A stretch of 64,000 bases of DNA from positions 186,001 to 250,000 of the forward strand of contig NZ_JAMXQV010000015.1 in the NCBI RefSeq assembly GCF_024703995.1, in the 5' to 3' direction. Position numbers and translations under genes: made by a program. Every line of letters begins with the position of its first letter. Position 1 is the first letter of the stretch. The notes under the pieces were generated by a model. The model worked only from the letters and a program-made list of their open reading frames with translations. It was not told where the DNA came from and searched no databases. Of the stretch, positions 16,213 through 23,929 are shown in pieces. This DNA is from Amycolatopsis iheyensis. Lineage in GTDB: Bacteria; Actinomycetota; Actinomycetes; Mycobacteriales; Pseudonocardiaceae.

Positions 16213-17010
16213 ATGTCCCCGCTAGCCGCGCTGACCCCGGTGTCGCCGCACGACACCGGGATCGCCGAGGTCGCCGCGCTGTCCGGCCGCCTCACCTACT
16301 TCTGCATGTGCCTCACCCTGTGCTGGGGCGTGCTCGCCGCCACCGGCTGGGTCCGCCGGTTCAGCGGCCAGGACGCGCTGCGCGCCGGGCACCTGCTGCT
16401 CGCCGCGTTCACCCTGGCCACCGGCACCCTGCACGGGCTGACGTTCCTCTTCCTCGAGGACGACCCCTTCGGCGTCGCCGACCTCCTGCTGCCCTTCTAC
16501 GACGGCACCCCGCGGCACGCGCTCGGCATCGCCGGGCTCGAGCTCGTCGTGGCCGTGTCCGTAACCGCCGGCCTGCGCCGCGGCGCCCGCGAAGGCCGCT
16601 GGCTGCGTTTCCACCAGGCCGGCTACCTCGCGATCGGCCTGCTCGCGGTGCACGCCTGGCTCGGCGCGATCGCGAGCGGGCACCTCGCGGTCGTCTGGCT
16701 GGCGGGCATCACCCTGCTCGTCCCGCCGGTGGTGCTGTCGGTCCTGCGGGTGCTGCCGGCCGCGGTCCTCGTCCGCTTCGGGCTGATCGAACCCGAGCCC
16801 GAAATCGCCTCGCTGCGGGTCGACGTCGACAGCCAGCGCTGCCACGCCTACGGCGTCTGCCAGGCGGAGGCGCCCGGCGTGTTCCAGCTCGGCCAGGACG
16901 GCCGGCTCGAGTACGAGAAACGGCCGGGCGCCGGGGAAACACCGAACGTCCAGGCCGCCGCGCGCGCCTGCCCCATGCGAGCCATCCACCTGTTGGGAGC
17001 CACCCGATGA
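16213..17010 (+). CDS. Ferric-reductase-like di-heme membrane domain fused to a 3-Cys ferredoxin
   Basis: 265 residues. Residues 25-190 hold about six membrane helices with two His pairs spaced as in b-heme ferric reductases: His60/His74 and His134/His147. Residues 200-265 are a small ferredoxin with Cys210-x5-Cys216 and Cys253-Pro, the three-ligand pattern of [3Fe-4S] ferredoxins that serve P450s and Rieske-type oxygenases. Electrons would pass from a flavoprotein to the cytoplasmic cluster and then across the membrane through heme. The next gene encodes the matching reductase, overlapping by four bases (ATGA). The ultimate acceptor (Fe3+, Cu2+, O2, quinone or a periplasmic protein) is unknown. 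Confidence 0.82.
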   Translation: MSPLAALTPVSPHDTGIAEVAALSGRLTYFCMCLTLCWGVLAATGWVRRFSGQDALRAGHLLLAAFTLATGTLHGLTFLFLEDDPFGVADLLLPFYDGTPRHALGIAGLELVVAVSVTAGLRRGAREGRWLRFHQAGYLAIGLLAVHAWLGAIASGHLAVVWLAGITLLVPPVVLSVLRVLPAAVLVRFGLIEPEPEIASLRVDVDSQRCHAYGVCQAEAPGVFQLGQDGRLEYEKRPGAGETPNVQAAARACPMRAIHLLGATR

Positions 17011-18257
17011 GCGAACGCATCGTCATCGCCGGAGCCGGTCTCGCCGGCCTGCGCGCCGCCGAACGGCTGCGCGAGCTCGGGTTCGACGGCGAAGTCGTCG
17101 TCCTGGGCGCCGAGCCCGACATCGCCTACCACCGGCCCGCGCTGTCCAAGAGCCTGCTCACCGGCGCGATCAGCCGCGCGGACACGCTGCTGGCCGACCC
17201 GCTCGAAGTCGACGCCGAGTGGTACTTCGACAGCCCGGTCACCGCGTTGTCGCCGAATCGGCAGGTCGTCCACCTGCGTGACGAGGAGGTCCGCTACGAC
17301 GGCCTGATCATCGCCACCGGCGTCGAACCCCGCCGGCTGCCCGGCGCCCCGCACGGGCACCCGCGGGTCGTCGTCGTGCGCACGCTCGCCGACACCACCG
17401 CCCTCCAGCGCGCGCTCGCCACCAACCCGGGGCCGGTCGCGGTCGTCGGGGACGGGTTCATCGGCTGCGAGGTCGCCTCGAGCCTGCGTGAGATGAACCG
17501 CGACGTCGTCCTCATCGGCCGGGCGCGGTCGCTGCTGGCCGACGTCCTCGGCCCCGACATCGGCGACTGGCTCACCGCGCTGCACACCGCCCGCGGCGTC
17601 CGGTTGGAGCTGGGCACCACCATCCGCCGGTGGCGGCCCGAGTCCAGGTCGGTCGGCCTCGAGTTCGCCGACGGCCGGGCGATCGACGTCGCCTGCGTCG
17701 TCGTGGCCGTCGGGAGCGTCCCGGCCGTGTCGTGGCTGCGCGGGGCCAAGCTGCCGCTGGACGACGGCGTCGTGTGCGGGCCGACGTGCCACGTCCTCGG
17801 CTCGGACACGATCGTCGCCGCCGGCGACGTCGCCCGCTGGCCCAACCTCCGCTACGACGCCGCGCCGCAGCGCGACGAGCACTGGCTCAACGCCGTCGAG
17901 ATGAGCCGCGCGGCGGCCGAGAACCTCCTCGCCGGGCCCCAGGGCTCGCCCGCGTTCACGCCGGTGCCGCGCTACTGGTCCGAACAACACGGCGTCCGCA
18001 TCCAGGTCGCCGGGCGGCCGATGCTCGGCACCGACACCGTCCTGCTCGAATCCCCGGTGCCGGGCACCCGGCCGATCACCGGGTTCGTCCGCCACGGCGG
18101 GCTCGTCGGGCTCGTCGGGCTGGACAGCCCGGCCGCGGTGCTGCACTGGACCGCCGAACTCGCCCGGCAGCACCCGGCGCCGTCGGTCGTGCCGCCGCAA
18201 CGGCCCCCGGAACCCGAGCGGCCCCGCCACCACAGCCGGGCCGCGGCCGGGTACTGA
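17007..18257 (+). CDS. FAD-dependent NAD(P)H:ferredoxin oxidoreductase
   Basis: 416 residues with two dinucleotide folds: GAGLAGL at residues about 7-13 for FAD and GDGFIG at about 148-153 for NAD(P)H, plus the FAD-contact motif near SDTIVAAGDVARW. The closest class is the rubredoxin/putidaredoxin-type reductase family that feeds [2Fe-2S] or [3Fe-4S] ferredoxins. The start overlaps the upstream ferredoxin-fusion stop, so the pair is almost certainly functionally coupled. The C-terminal 30 residues are a Pro/Arg/His-rich tail. The stop codon lies only about 15 bases before the 5' end of RNase P RNA, so the rnpB promoter must overlap this coding region. Confidence 0.9.
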   Translation: MSERIVIAGAGLAGLRAAERLRELGFDGEVVVLGAEPDIAYHRPALSKSLLTGAISRADTLLADPLEVDAEWYFDSPVTALSPNRQVVHLRDEEVRYDGLIIATGVEPRRLPGAPHGHPRVVVVRTLADTTALQRALATNPGPVAVVGDGFIGCEVASSLREMNRDVVLIGRARSLLADVLGPDIGDWLTALHTARGVRLELGTTIRRWRPESRSVGLEFADGRAIDVACVVVAVGSVPAVSWLRGAKLPLDDGVVCGPTCHVLGSDTIVAAGDVARWPNLRYDAAPQRDEHWLNAVEMSRAAAENLLAGPQGSPAFTPVPRYWSEQHGVRIQVAGRPMLGTDTVLLESPVPGTRPITGFVRHGGLVGLVGLDSPAAVLHWTAELARQHPAPSVVPPQRPPEPERPRHHSRAAAGY

Positions 18258-18272
18258 GCTACGATCTGCTCC
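18236..18272 (+). promoter_or_regulatory. Probable rnpB promoter overlapping the upstream ORF
   Basis: TACGAT at 18260-18265 is a good -10 box seven bases before the expected RNase P RNA start. It lies directly after the flavoprotein stop (18255-18257), so any -35 element is inside that ORF. No strong TTGACA-like -35 is visible. Confidence 0.55.
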
Positions 18273-18676
18273 GCGGACGAGCTGGCAGGGCGGTCGCGAG
18301 CCGGGGCGACCCGGCTCGAGGAAAGTCCGGACTCCACAGGGCGGGGTGGTTGCTAACGGCAACCCGGGGCGACCCGCGGGACAGTGCCACAGAGAAGAGA
18401 CCGCCCCGGCTTTCGGGCCGGGGTAAGGGTGAAACGGTGGTGTAAGAGACCACCAGCACCCCGGGTGACCGGGGTGGCTAGGTAAACCCCACCCGGAGCA
18501 AGGCCAAGAGGAAGCCCCCGGGCTTCTGCGCAGGCGTTCGAGGACGGCCCGTCCGAGCCTGCGGGTAGGCCGCTGGAGCCTGCCGGCGACGGCAGGCCGA
18601 GATGGATGGCCGCCGCCCCGGAAGCCGCGAGGCGACCGGGGAACAGGATCCGGCTTACATGCCGGCTCGTCCGCCC
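18273..18676 (+). ncRNA. rnpB: RNase P RNA (type A)
   Basis: The catalytic RNA that matures tRNA 5' ends. The universally conserved block GAGGAAAGTCCGGACTCC is near the 5' end, and the 3'-region signature (ACAGGATCCGGCTTACA) is near 18640-18660. The P1 helix is formed by GCGGACGAGC (18273-18282) and GCTCGTCCGC (18665-18674). About 400 nt, as expected for high-GC actinobacterial type A RNAs. Ends are estimated from the P1 pairing. Confidence 0.95.
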
Positions 18677-18692
18677 CTCCCGCACCCGAGCG

Positions 18693-18834
18693 CCCCAATG
18701 TGGCGTTGGGTGCGTCAGACGCACCGAACGCCACATTGGGTGCGTTGGGCGCACCGAACGCCACATTGGGTGCGTTGGGCGCACCGAACGCCACATTGGG
18801 TGCGTTGAGCGCGCCCAACGCCACATTGGGGCGC
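18693..18834. repeat. Dispersed palindrome family, copy B: palindrome plus tandem 30-bp units
   Basis: A palindrome (arms 18694-18715 and 18719-18740, one mismatch) is followed by three extra 30-bp half-units (18741-18770, 18771-18800, 18801-18830), the first two identical and the third with three changes. All end in CCACATTGGG. It starts 17 bases after rnpB, where a transcription terminator is expected. Confidence 0.9.
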
Positions 18835-18891
18835 TTGAAGCCGGGCGCGGCCGCGGTTCCCCGCGGGGTTACCGCGGAGTAGGGTGCGGCC

Positions 18892-19746
18892 ATGGCGGGT
18901 GACGAGAAGCGGTTCAAGGCGGCCTTCGATTCCTTGCACTCCCTGGCGTACTTCGCGCCGGAAGTCGACGCGGCGCTGACCGGCATCGGCCTGCGACCCG
19001 GGCGGATGCCGTACTTCGCCGGGCGCTCCGCCGCCATGGGGCCCGTCGGGCCCGAGGTCGTCGCGGCCACCTTCTACAACTTCAACCCCGAGGTCGTCGC
19101 CCGCGTGATCCCGCGCGCCTGGACTCTGGCGACGCCCGAGCAGGTCCTCGAAGCCCGTTTCGACGGCGTCGACAAGGCGTTGACGCGGCTGCTCGGCGAC
19201 CACGTCAAGAGCGACGAAGTCGCCGAGGCCGCCGAGCTCGCCCGCGAGGCGAGCGCCGGCTGCACCGCCGAAGGACGCCCGCTCTACGCCGCGCACGCCG
19301 GGCTGGGCTGGCCGGGGGAGCCGCACCTCGTGCTCTGGCACGCGCTGACCCTCCTGCGCGAGCACCGCGGCGACGGCCACATCGCCGCCCTCGTGCTCAA
19401 CGGCCTCAGCGGCGTCGAAGCACTCGTCACGCACGTCGCCACCGGGCTGGGCTTCACCACCGCCACGGCCAAGCTCACCCGCGGCTGGAGCGACGAGCAG
19501 TGGGCCGCCGCCGAAGCCGGTCTGGCCGATCGCGGCCTCCTCGACGCCGACGGTGCGCTGACCGAAGAGGGCGTCGCCGTCCGTGACCGGGTCGAGACGG
19601 CCACCGAAGCCGCGTCGCAAGCGCCGTGGCGGCACCTCGGGCCGGAGAAGCTGGCCCGGCTGGAGGAGCTCGGCCGCGGCCTCAGCCGTCGTGTCGTCGA
19701 GGCCGGCGCGTTCCCGGAAGGTGTCTTCGCGAAGCGCCGCTCCTGA
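18892..19746 (+). CDS. SCO6745-family conserved protein
   Basis: 284 residues, cytosolic, no signal peptide. The family is widespread in actinomycetes and unusually rich in Ala, Glu and Trp; the C-terminal half (about 195-260) looks like a winged-helix module (SDEQWAAAEAGLADRGLLD followed by LTEEGVAVRDRVE), resembling MarR-like recognition and wing elements. DNA binding is therefore conceivable but unproven. The ATG is in good context just after copy B of the palindrome family. No operon partner is visible: 450 bases without a gene follow. Confidence 0.78.
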   Translation: MAGDEKRFKAAFDSLHSLAYFAPEVDAALTGIGLRPGRMPYFAGRSAAMGPVGPEVVAATFYNFNPEVVARVIPRAWTLATPEQVLEARFDGVDKALTRLLGDHVKSDEVAEAAELAREASAGCTAEGRPLYAAHAGLGWPGEPHLVLWHALTLLREHRGDGHIAALVLNGLSGVEALVTHVATGLGFTTATAKLTRGWSDEQWAAAEAGLADRGLLDADGALTEEGVAVRDRVETATEAASQAPWRHLGPEKLARLEELGRGLSRRVVEAGAFPEGVFAKRRS

Positions 19747-20196
19747 TGACCAAGATCACGCTATGTAGTGAAAAGTGTGTGAAGTCCTGAGCACAATGTG
19801 ACGGACAGCGGAGGCGGTCAAGATCGACATGACCGCCGACCGGCCGAAGGGCCGTCACAGAACGGACTCGCGCGACGCGGCCGTTCGGGTCATGTCACAC
19901 TGTTCCGGGCCGCACAACGGCCACGGCGTCAGTACCCACAGTGAGCAAATCCCGGGCAATGGGGTGAGTTCGTCAGCACACTGAGAAGTATGGGTGCCCT
20001 CTCTTTAACCCGAGGGCCCTTGCCGCGATGATGGTGGGCGTGGAGTTTTCGTGTGCCCTGCCCGCCACACCGGTTGACAAGCCAGCCGTCATCTACGCAG
20101 CGCGCTTTGACCACTACCCCTCGTAGCCCCCATTATGTTCGAAGCACCGCCTGAGCCAGAGCCGCGCGGGCCCCACCGCGCACCGGGAGTAACGCG
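19747..20196. other. 450-bp gene-free region upstream of the T4SS-like operon
   Basis: No convincing gene on either strand. An 8-bp inverted repeat GGCGGTCA/TGACCGCC (19813-19820 and 19830-19837) and a smaller CGGCC/GGCCG hairpin (19841-19854) are the main structures. The region probably carries the promoter and a long leader for the operon starting at 20197; no -35/-10 pair was assigned with confidence. I looked for a c-di-AMP riboswitch because a wall hydrolase lies in the operon, and could not recognise one. Confidence 0.5.
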
Positions 20197-20463
20197 ATGA
20201 TGACCTTGACCACCCTCGACACGCTGGCCGCCGGCGAGCTGGGCACGGGAAACGTGCGCACCTGGCTCATCGACAACATCATCCCCCTGGTGCTGCTGGC
20301 CGTCGCCCTCCTTCTCCTCTGGCTGGGCGGTGGCAAGGGCGACAACGCCGGCGTGATGCGACGCCTGGCCGGCGTGGTCATCGCGCTCGCCATCATCGGC
20401 CTCGCGGTCAGCGGCGCGGGCGTGAACGTGGGCCAGTGGATCGCCGGCCTGTTCACGGGCTGA
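20197..20463 (+). CDS. Small two-helix membrane protein, VirB2/TrbC-like
   Basis: 88 residues with two hydrophobic helices (about 29-46 and 58-78) separated by a short Gly/Lys loop, and a polar N-terminus. Size, topology and position in front of VirB3/VirB4-like genes suggest the pilin-like VirB2 component, but sequence similarity to classical VirB2 cannot be claimed by eye and no long cleaved leader is evident. GGGAG lies before tandem ATGs at 20197 and 20200; the first is annotated. Ten bases separate it from the next gene. Confidence 0.65.
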   Translation: MMTLTTLDTLAAGELGTGNVRTWLIDNIIPLVLLAVALLLLWLGGGKGDNAGVMRRLAGVVIALAIIGLAVSGAGVNVGQWIAGLFTG

Positions 20464-20473
20464 GGCGGACGGC

Positions 20474-20947
20474 GTGCGCATCAGGACCGATGACGAGGTT
20501 TACCGGGTCGACGCCGTGTGGCTCGGCCCGCCGAAAGCGACTTTTCCCTGGAGAGCCCGCTACGTGGCGTGGCTCATCGGCATCCCGGCGTTCTTCGTCG
20601 TCCTCGGCATCGAACGCTGGGCGGGGTGGAGCTTCGGGTTCTTCTCGACGGCGTGGGCGTTCGTCGCCACCATCGTGATCACCCGGCTCCTCACGGCCAA
20701 GATCAGCCACGAGCGCCCGCTGGGCACCGTGGTCGCGATGGCGGGCCGCGAGCTGAACACCCCCAGAGAGCGGACCACGGGCACGGGCGGCGCCGTCAGC
20801 GCCAGCCGCGTCCGGATGCGGGCCGAGCGCCCGCTGCCGAAGCACCGCCGGAGACGGCAGTACCAGCACCACGGCCACCAGCCGGGTGGCGTCCAGGGAA
20901 CACCACGAGCGCGCCGGGGGCACAGCGCGGCCCGGGCCGGGAGGTAG
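20474..20947 (+). CDS. PrgI/VirB3-like membrane protein
   Basis: 157 residues. A polar N-terminal 28 residues, two closely spaced hydrophobic helices (about 30-46 and 53-70) and a long basic tail rich in Arg, His and Gly from residue 95. A small two-helix protein immediately preceding a VirB4-type ATPase is the usual layout for VirB3/PrgI, which recruits the ATPase to the membrane. The GTG start has GAGG eight bases upstream. The tail is unusually basic and may contact the ATPase or nucleic acid. Confidence 0.65.
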   Translation: MRIRTDDEVYRVDAVWLGPPKATFPWRARYVAWLIGIPAFFVVLGIERWAGWSFGFFSTAWAFVATIVITRLLTAKISHERPLGTVVAMAGRELNTPRERTTGTGGAVSASRVRMRAERPLPKHRRRRQYQHHGHQPGGVQGTPRARRGHSAARAGR

Positions 20948-20950
20948 TCG

Positions 20951-23929
20951 TTGTTCGGTCGCGGCGGTAGCCGAGGAAAGCAGGGTCGGGACGCACACTC
21001 GGGCGCGTGGCAAGCGCCCGAGCAGGTCCGCGCGCCGCGCAACGGTTCGGCGGGCGGCAAGGGCCGTCGCCTGACCGGAGAGCAGGCGATACCCGCGTAT
21101 ACCCCGTCGATCGCGGTGCGAAGCATCGACGGGCACCTGGTCCGCACCGGGTTCGAGGTCTACGCCTGGTACCGGCTCGCGCCCCAGCGCTGGTCGTTCC
21201 GCTCGGACTCGCAGCGGCGCGACCTCGTCGCGGCCATCGCCGGCCAGTACGCCGAGCTGCAGGGCCGCTGGCTGCACCTGCGCGTGACCAACCGGCCGTA
21301 CCCGATCCGGATGTGGGCCGAGGCGCACGTCTACAACGCCCACGGCCGCCCGGACGACGTCCCGGGCGCCATGTCGTTCGACGACTACCTGATCGGTGAG
21401 CAGCAGCAGCTCATGGGCCGCTCGATGGCCGAAAAAGAGGTCTACATCGGCGTCCAGGTGCAGACCCGGCGGATGGTCGACCGCGCGGTCGAGCGGGCCG
21501 CGCCGGTGCTGCGCAAGATCCTGCCCGAGGCCGTCGACGCCGAGCTGACGGCGCTCGACTCCGAGGTCGAGCACCTCGACCAGGTCATCGGCAGCGCCGG
21601 GCTGGAAGGCCGTCCGGTGCACGCCGAGGAGATGTCCTGGCTGATGCACCGCTCGTGCTCGCTCGGCCTGCCGGCGCCGCGGAACATGCCCGCGGTGCCC
21701 GGCGCGGCGTGGGAGCCCGAGGACCTGGCCAGCTTCACCGACGCCGCCGACTACTACGCCGAGCCGTACGCGCCGACGGTGACCGTCCGCGGCCGCACCG
21801 GCTCCAACGCCGGCGTCTCGCGGCACCTGGCGGTCCTGACCGTCGGGCAGATGCACGGCCTGCAGATCCCCGAGGTCGACGACCCGTGGATCCAGCACGC
21901 CGACCGGCTGCCCGCCGCGGTCGAGGTGTCCGCGCGCATCTACGTCCGGCGGCCCGAAGAAGTCGCCGGCGAGCTGCAGCGCCAGATGAACAAGGTGCGC
22001 TCCCAGGTCAAGCACTACACCGACGAACACGAGCTGGAGCCACCGCAGTCGCTGTCCCGGCAGGCCGGGCGCGTGCTGGAGATCGACGACGAGATGACGT
22101 CGGGCTTCACCGCGCTGGCCACCCGCGTCCGGTCCTGGTGGCGGCTGGCGGTGTCCGGCCCGACCGAGCGCGACGCGCTGCGCCTGGCCCAGCAGCTGCT
22201 CGACCTGTACAAGCCGAAGATCGCCATCGAGCACCCCGAAGCCCAGTACGCGCTGGCCCGCGAGTTCATCCCGGGCGAGCCGCTGGCGTCGGCGGCGTAC
22301 ATGCGCCGCGGCTCGGTGGTCTGGGCGTCCTCGGCGGTCCCGACGGCGACCGCGGAGGTCGGCGACCGCCGCGGCATCCTGCTCGGCGAGACGTGCACGG
22401 CGACCCGGCGCCCGGTGGCGTGGGACCCGTGGATGGCCCAGGAGATCCGCGACGGCTCCGGCCTGACCGCGATGGTCGCCGGCCTGGGTGGTGGTAAGTC
22501 GTTCCTCGGCGGCGGCATCGTCTACAAGACACTGCGCGCGGGGGCGAACTGGACGATCCTCGACCCGTCCGGGCCGCTGTCACGGCTGTGCGACCTGCCG
22601 GAGATGCGGCCGTACGCGCGGCCGATCAACCTGCTCAACGCCCAGCCGGGGATCCTGAACCCGTACCGGGTGGTCGCCGAGCCGCTCATCGAGCACTTCA
22701 TGGACGAGGACGATCCCGAGCGTTCCTGGCGCCGCGAGAAGGCTCTCGCGGGCGCCACCCGCCGTCGTCTCGTGCTGGACGTCTTGACCGGTGTCCTGCC
22801 GTACGAGGTGTCGCGCATGGCGCAGACCCGGATCGTGCTGCTGCGCGCGGTCCGCACGGTCGGTGGCCGGTTCGACGCGGATCCGGGCCAGGTAATCGAT
22901 GCGCTCCGGCGGGATTCTTCGGAACACCACGAGCACGCGGGCGTCGTCGCGGACTTCCTCGACGAGATGCGCGAGCGGATGGCGCTGCTGATCCCGGAGA
23001 CGGACGCGGACCCGTACGCGGAGACGCGCGACGACCGCCTGACGGTGCTGACGATGGCCGGCCTGACCCTGCCGAAGGACGGCGTCCCGCGCGAGTACTG
23101 GACCGACGCGGAGAGCCTCGGCGTCGAGATGCTGAACCTGGCGGCGTGGCTGACCCAGCGGTCGGTGTACGAAAAGCCCAAGGAGATGCGCAAGGGCGTC
23201 TGGATCGACGAGGCGTTCTTCCTGTCGGAGGTCCCGACCGGGCGCGTGCTGATGAACCGCTTCGCGCGTGACTCGCGCAAGTGGAACGTCCGGGTGCTGC
23301 TGTCCTCGCAGATCCCGGCGGACTTCCTGAAGATCCAGGGTTTCGTGGCCCTGCTGGACTCGGTGTTCGTGGGTCGTCTCGACGACGACGACGCCCAGGC
23401 GGACGCGCTGCGGCTGTTGAAGGTGCCGGTGGGCGTGGGCTACGAGCAGGTCGTGGCGGCGCTGGGCCGTCGCCCGGGCTCGCAGCAGCGAGGCCTGGAG
23501 CGCGACGTGGAGCCCCGCCAGTTCATCTTCGGCGACGGCGCGGGCGGCGTGGAGCGCATCCGCGTCGACTTCTCGGGCCCGCACCTGGACCACCTGCGGG
23601 CGGTCATGGACACGACGCCGGGCTCGAAGGACGCGGCGTCATCACGGCGTCCGGGCAACGAGCTGGCCCTGCCGCCCAACGGGGCGGCCCCGGAGAAGCC
23701 GTTCGTGGCGACCCCGCCGGAGGACGACATCGAGCTGGAACAGGACTTCGAGCTGGCGGCGGAACTGGAGGTCGGCCTGGCCGACGAGAACCTCCTGGGC
23801 GCCCCGGACCCCTTGGCATCGGAGACGGGCGAAGTCGAGGGCGGCGTCCAGTCGTCGAACGGCAACGGCCAGGGCGGCCAGCACGCCCGCACGGGTGGAA
23901 AGGGCGGCACCGGCCGGGACGCCGCATGA
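20951..23929 (+). CDS. VirB4-like secretion ATPase
   Basis: 992 residues. The N-terminal half (about 45-460) resembles the membrane-interacting domain of VirB4/TraC proteins. The motor domain has Walker A AGLGGGKS (residues 510-517) and Walker B VWIDEAFF (Asp753, Glu754), then the helicase-like SSQIPADFLKIQG block. It would energise substrate transfer or pilus assembly at the cytoplasmic face. TTG at 20951 is the preferred start because GGGAGG sits seven bases upstream. The last 100 residues are acidic and low complexity. The stop overlaps the next start (ATGA). Confidence 0.85.
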   Translation: MFGRGGSRGKQGRDAHSGAWQAPEQVRAPRNGSAGGKGRRLTGEQAIPAYTPSIAVRSIDGHLVRTGFEVYAWYRLAPQRWSFRSDSQRRDLVAAIAGQYAELQGRWLHLRVTNRPYPIRMWAEAHVYNAHGRPDDVPGAMSFDDYLIGEQQQLMGRSMAEKEVYIGVQVQTRRMVDRAVERAAPVLRKILPEAVDAELTALDSEVEHLDQVIGSAGLEGRPVHAEEMSWLMHRSCSLGLPAPRNMPAVPGAAWEPEDLASFTDAADYYAEPYAPTVTVRGRTGSNAGVSRHLAVLTVGQMHGLQIPEVDDPWIQHADRLPAAVEVSARIYVRRPEEVAGELQRQMNKVRSQVKHYTDEHELEPPQSLSRQAGRVLEIDDEMTSGFTALATRVRSWWRLAVSGPTERDALRLAQQLLDLYKPKIAIEHPEAQYALAREFIPGEPLASAAYMRRGSVVWASSAVPTATAEVGDRRGILLGETCTATRRPVAWDPWMAQEIRDGSGLTAMVAGLGGGKSFLGGGIVYKTLRAGANWTILDPSGPLSRLCDLPEMRPYARPINLLNAQPGILNPYRVVAEPLIEHFMDEDDPERSWRREKALAGATRRRLVLDVLTGVLPYEVSRMAQTRIVLLRAVRTVGGRFDADPGQVIDALRRDSSEHHEHAGVVADFLDEMRERMALLIPETDADPYAETRDDRLTVLTMAGLTLPKDGVPREYWTDAESLGVEMLNLAAWLTQRSVYEKPKEMRKGVWIDEAFFLSEVPTGRVLMNRFARDSRKWNVRVLLSSQIPADFLKIQGFVALLDSVFVGRLDDDDAQADALRLLKVPVGVGYEQVVAALGRRPGSQQRGLERDVEPRQFIFGDGAGGVERIRVDFSGPHLDHLRAVMDTTPGSKDAASSRRPGNELALPPNGAAPEKPFVATPPEDDIELEQDFELAAELEVGLADENLLGAPDPLASETGEVEGGVQSSNGNGQGGQHARTGGKGGTGRDAA

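Noticed and set aside
18693..18834. Possible CRISPR array
   Set aside because: The repeating 30-bp units are contiguous and nearly identical throughout, with no variable spacers, and each is half of a larger palindrome seen elsewhere in the window.
19747..20196. c-di-AMP riboswitch or small minus-strand gene (19929-20114) upstream of the secretion-like operon
   Set aside because: The expected riboswitch core sequences could not be recognised, and the small frame has no ribosome site or family resemblance.
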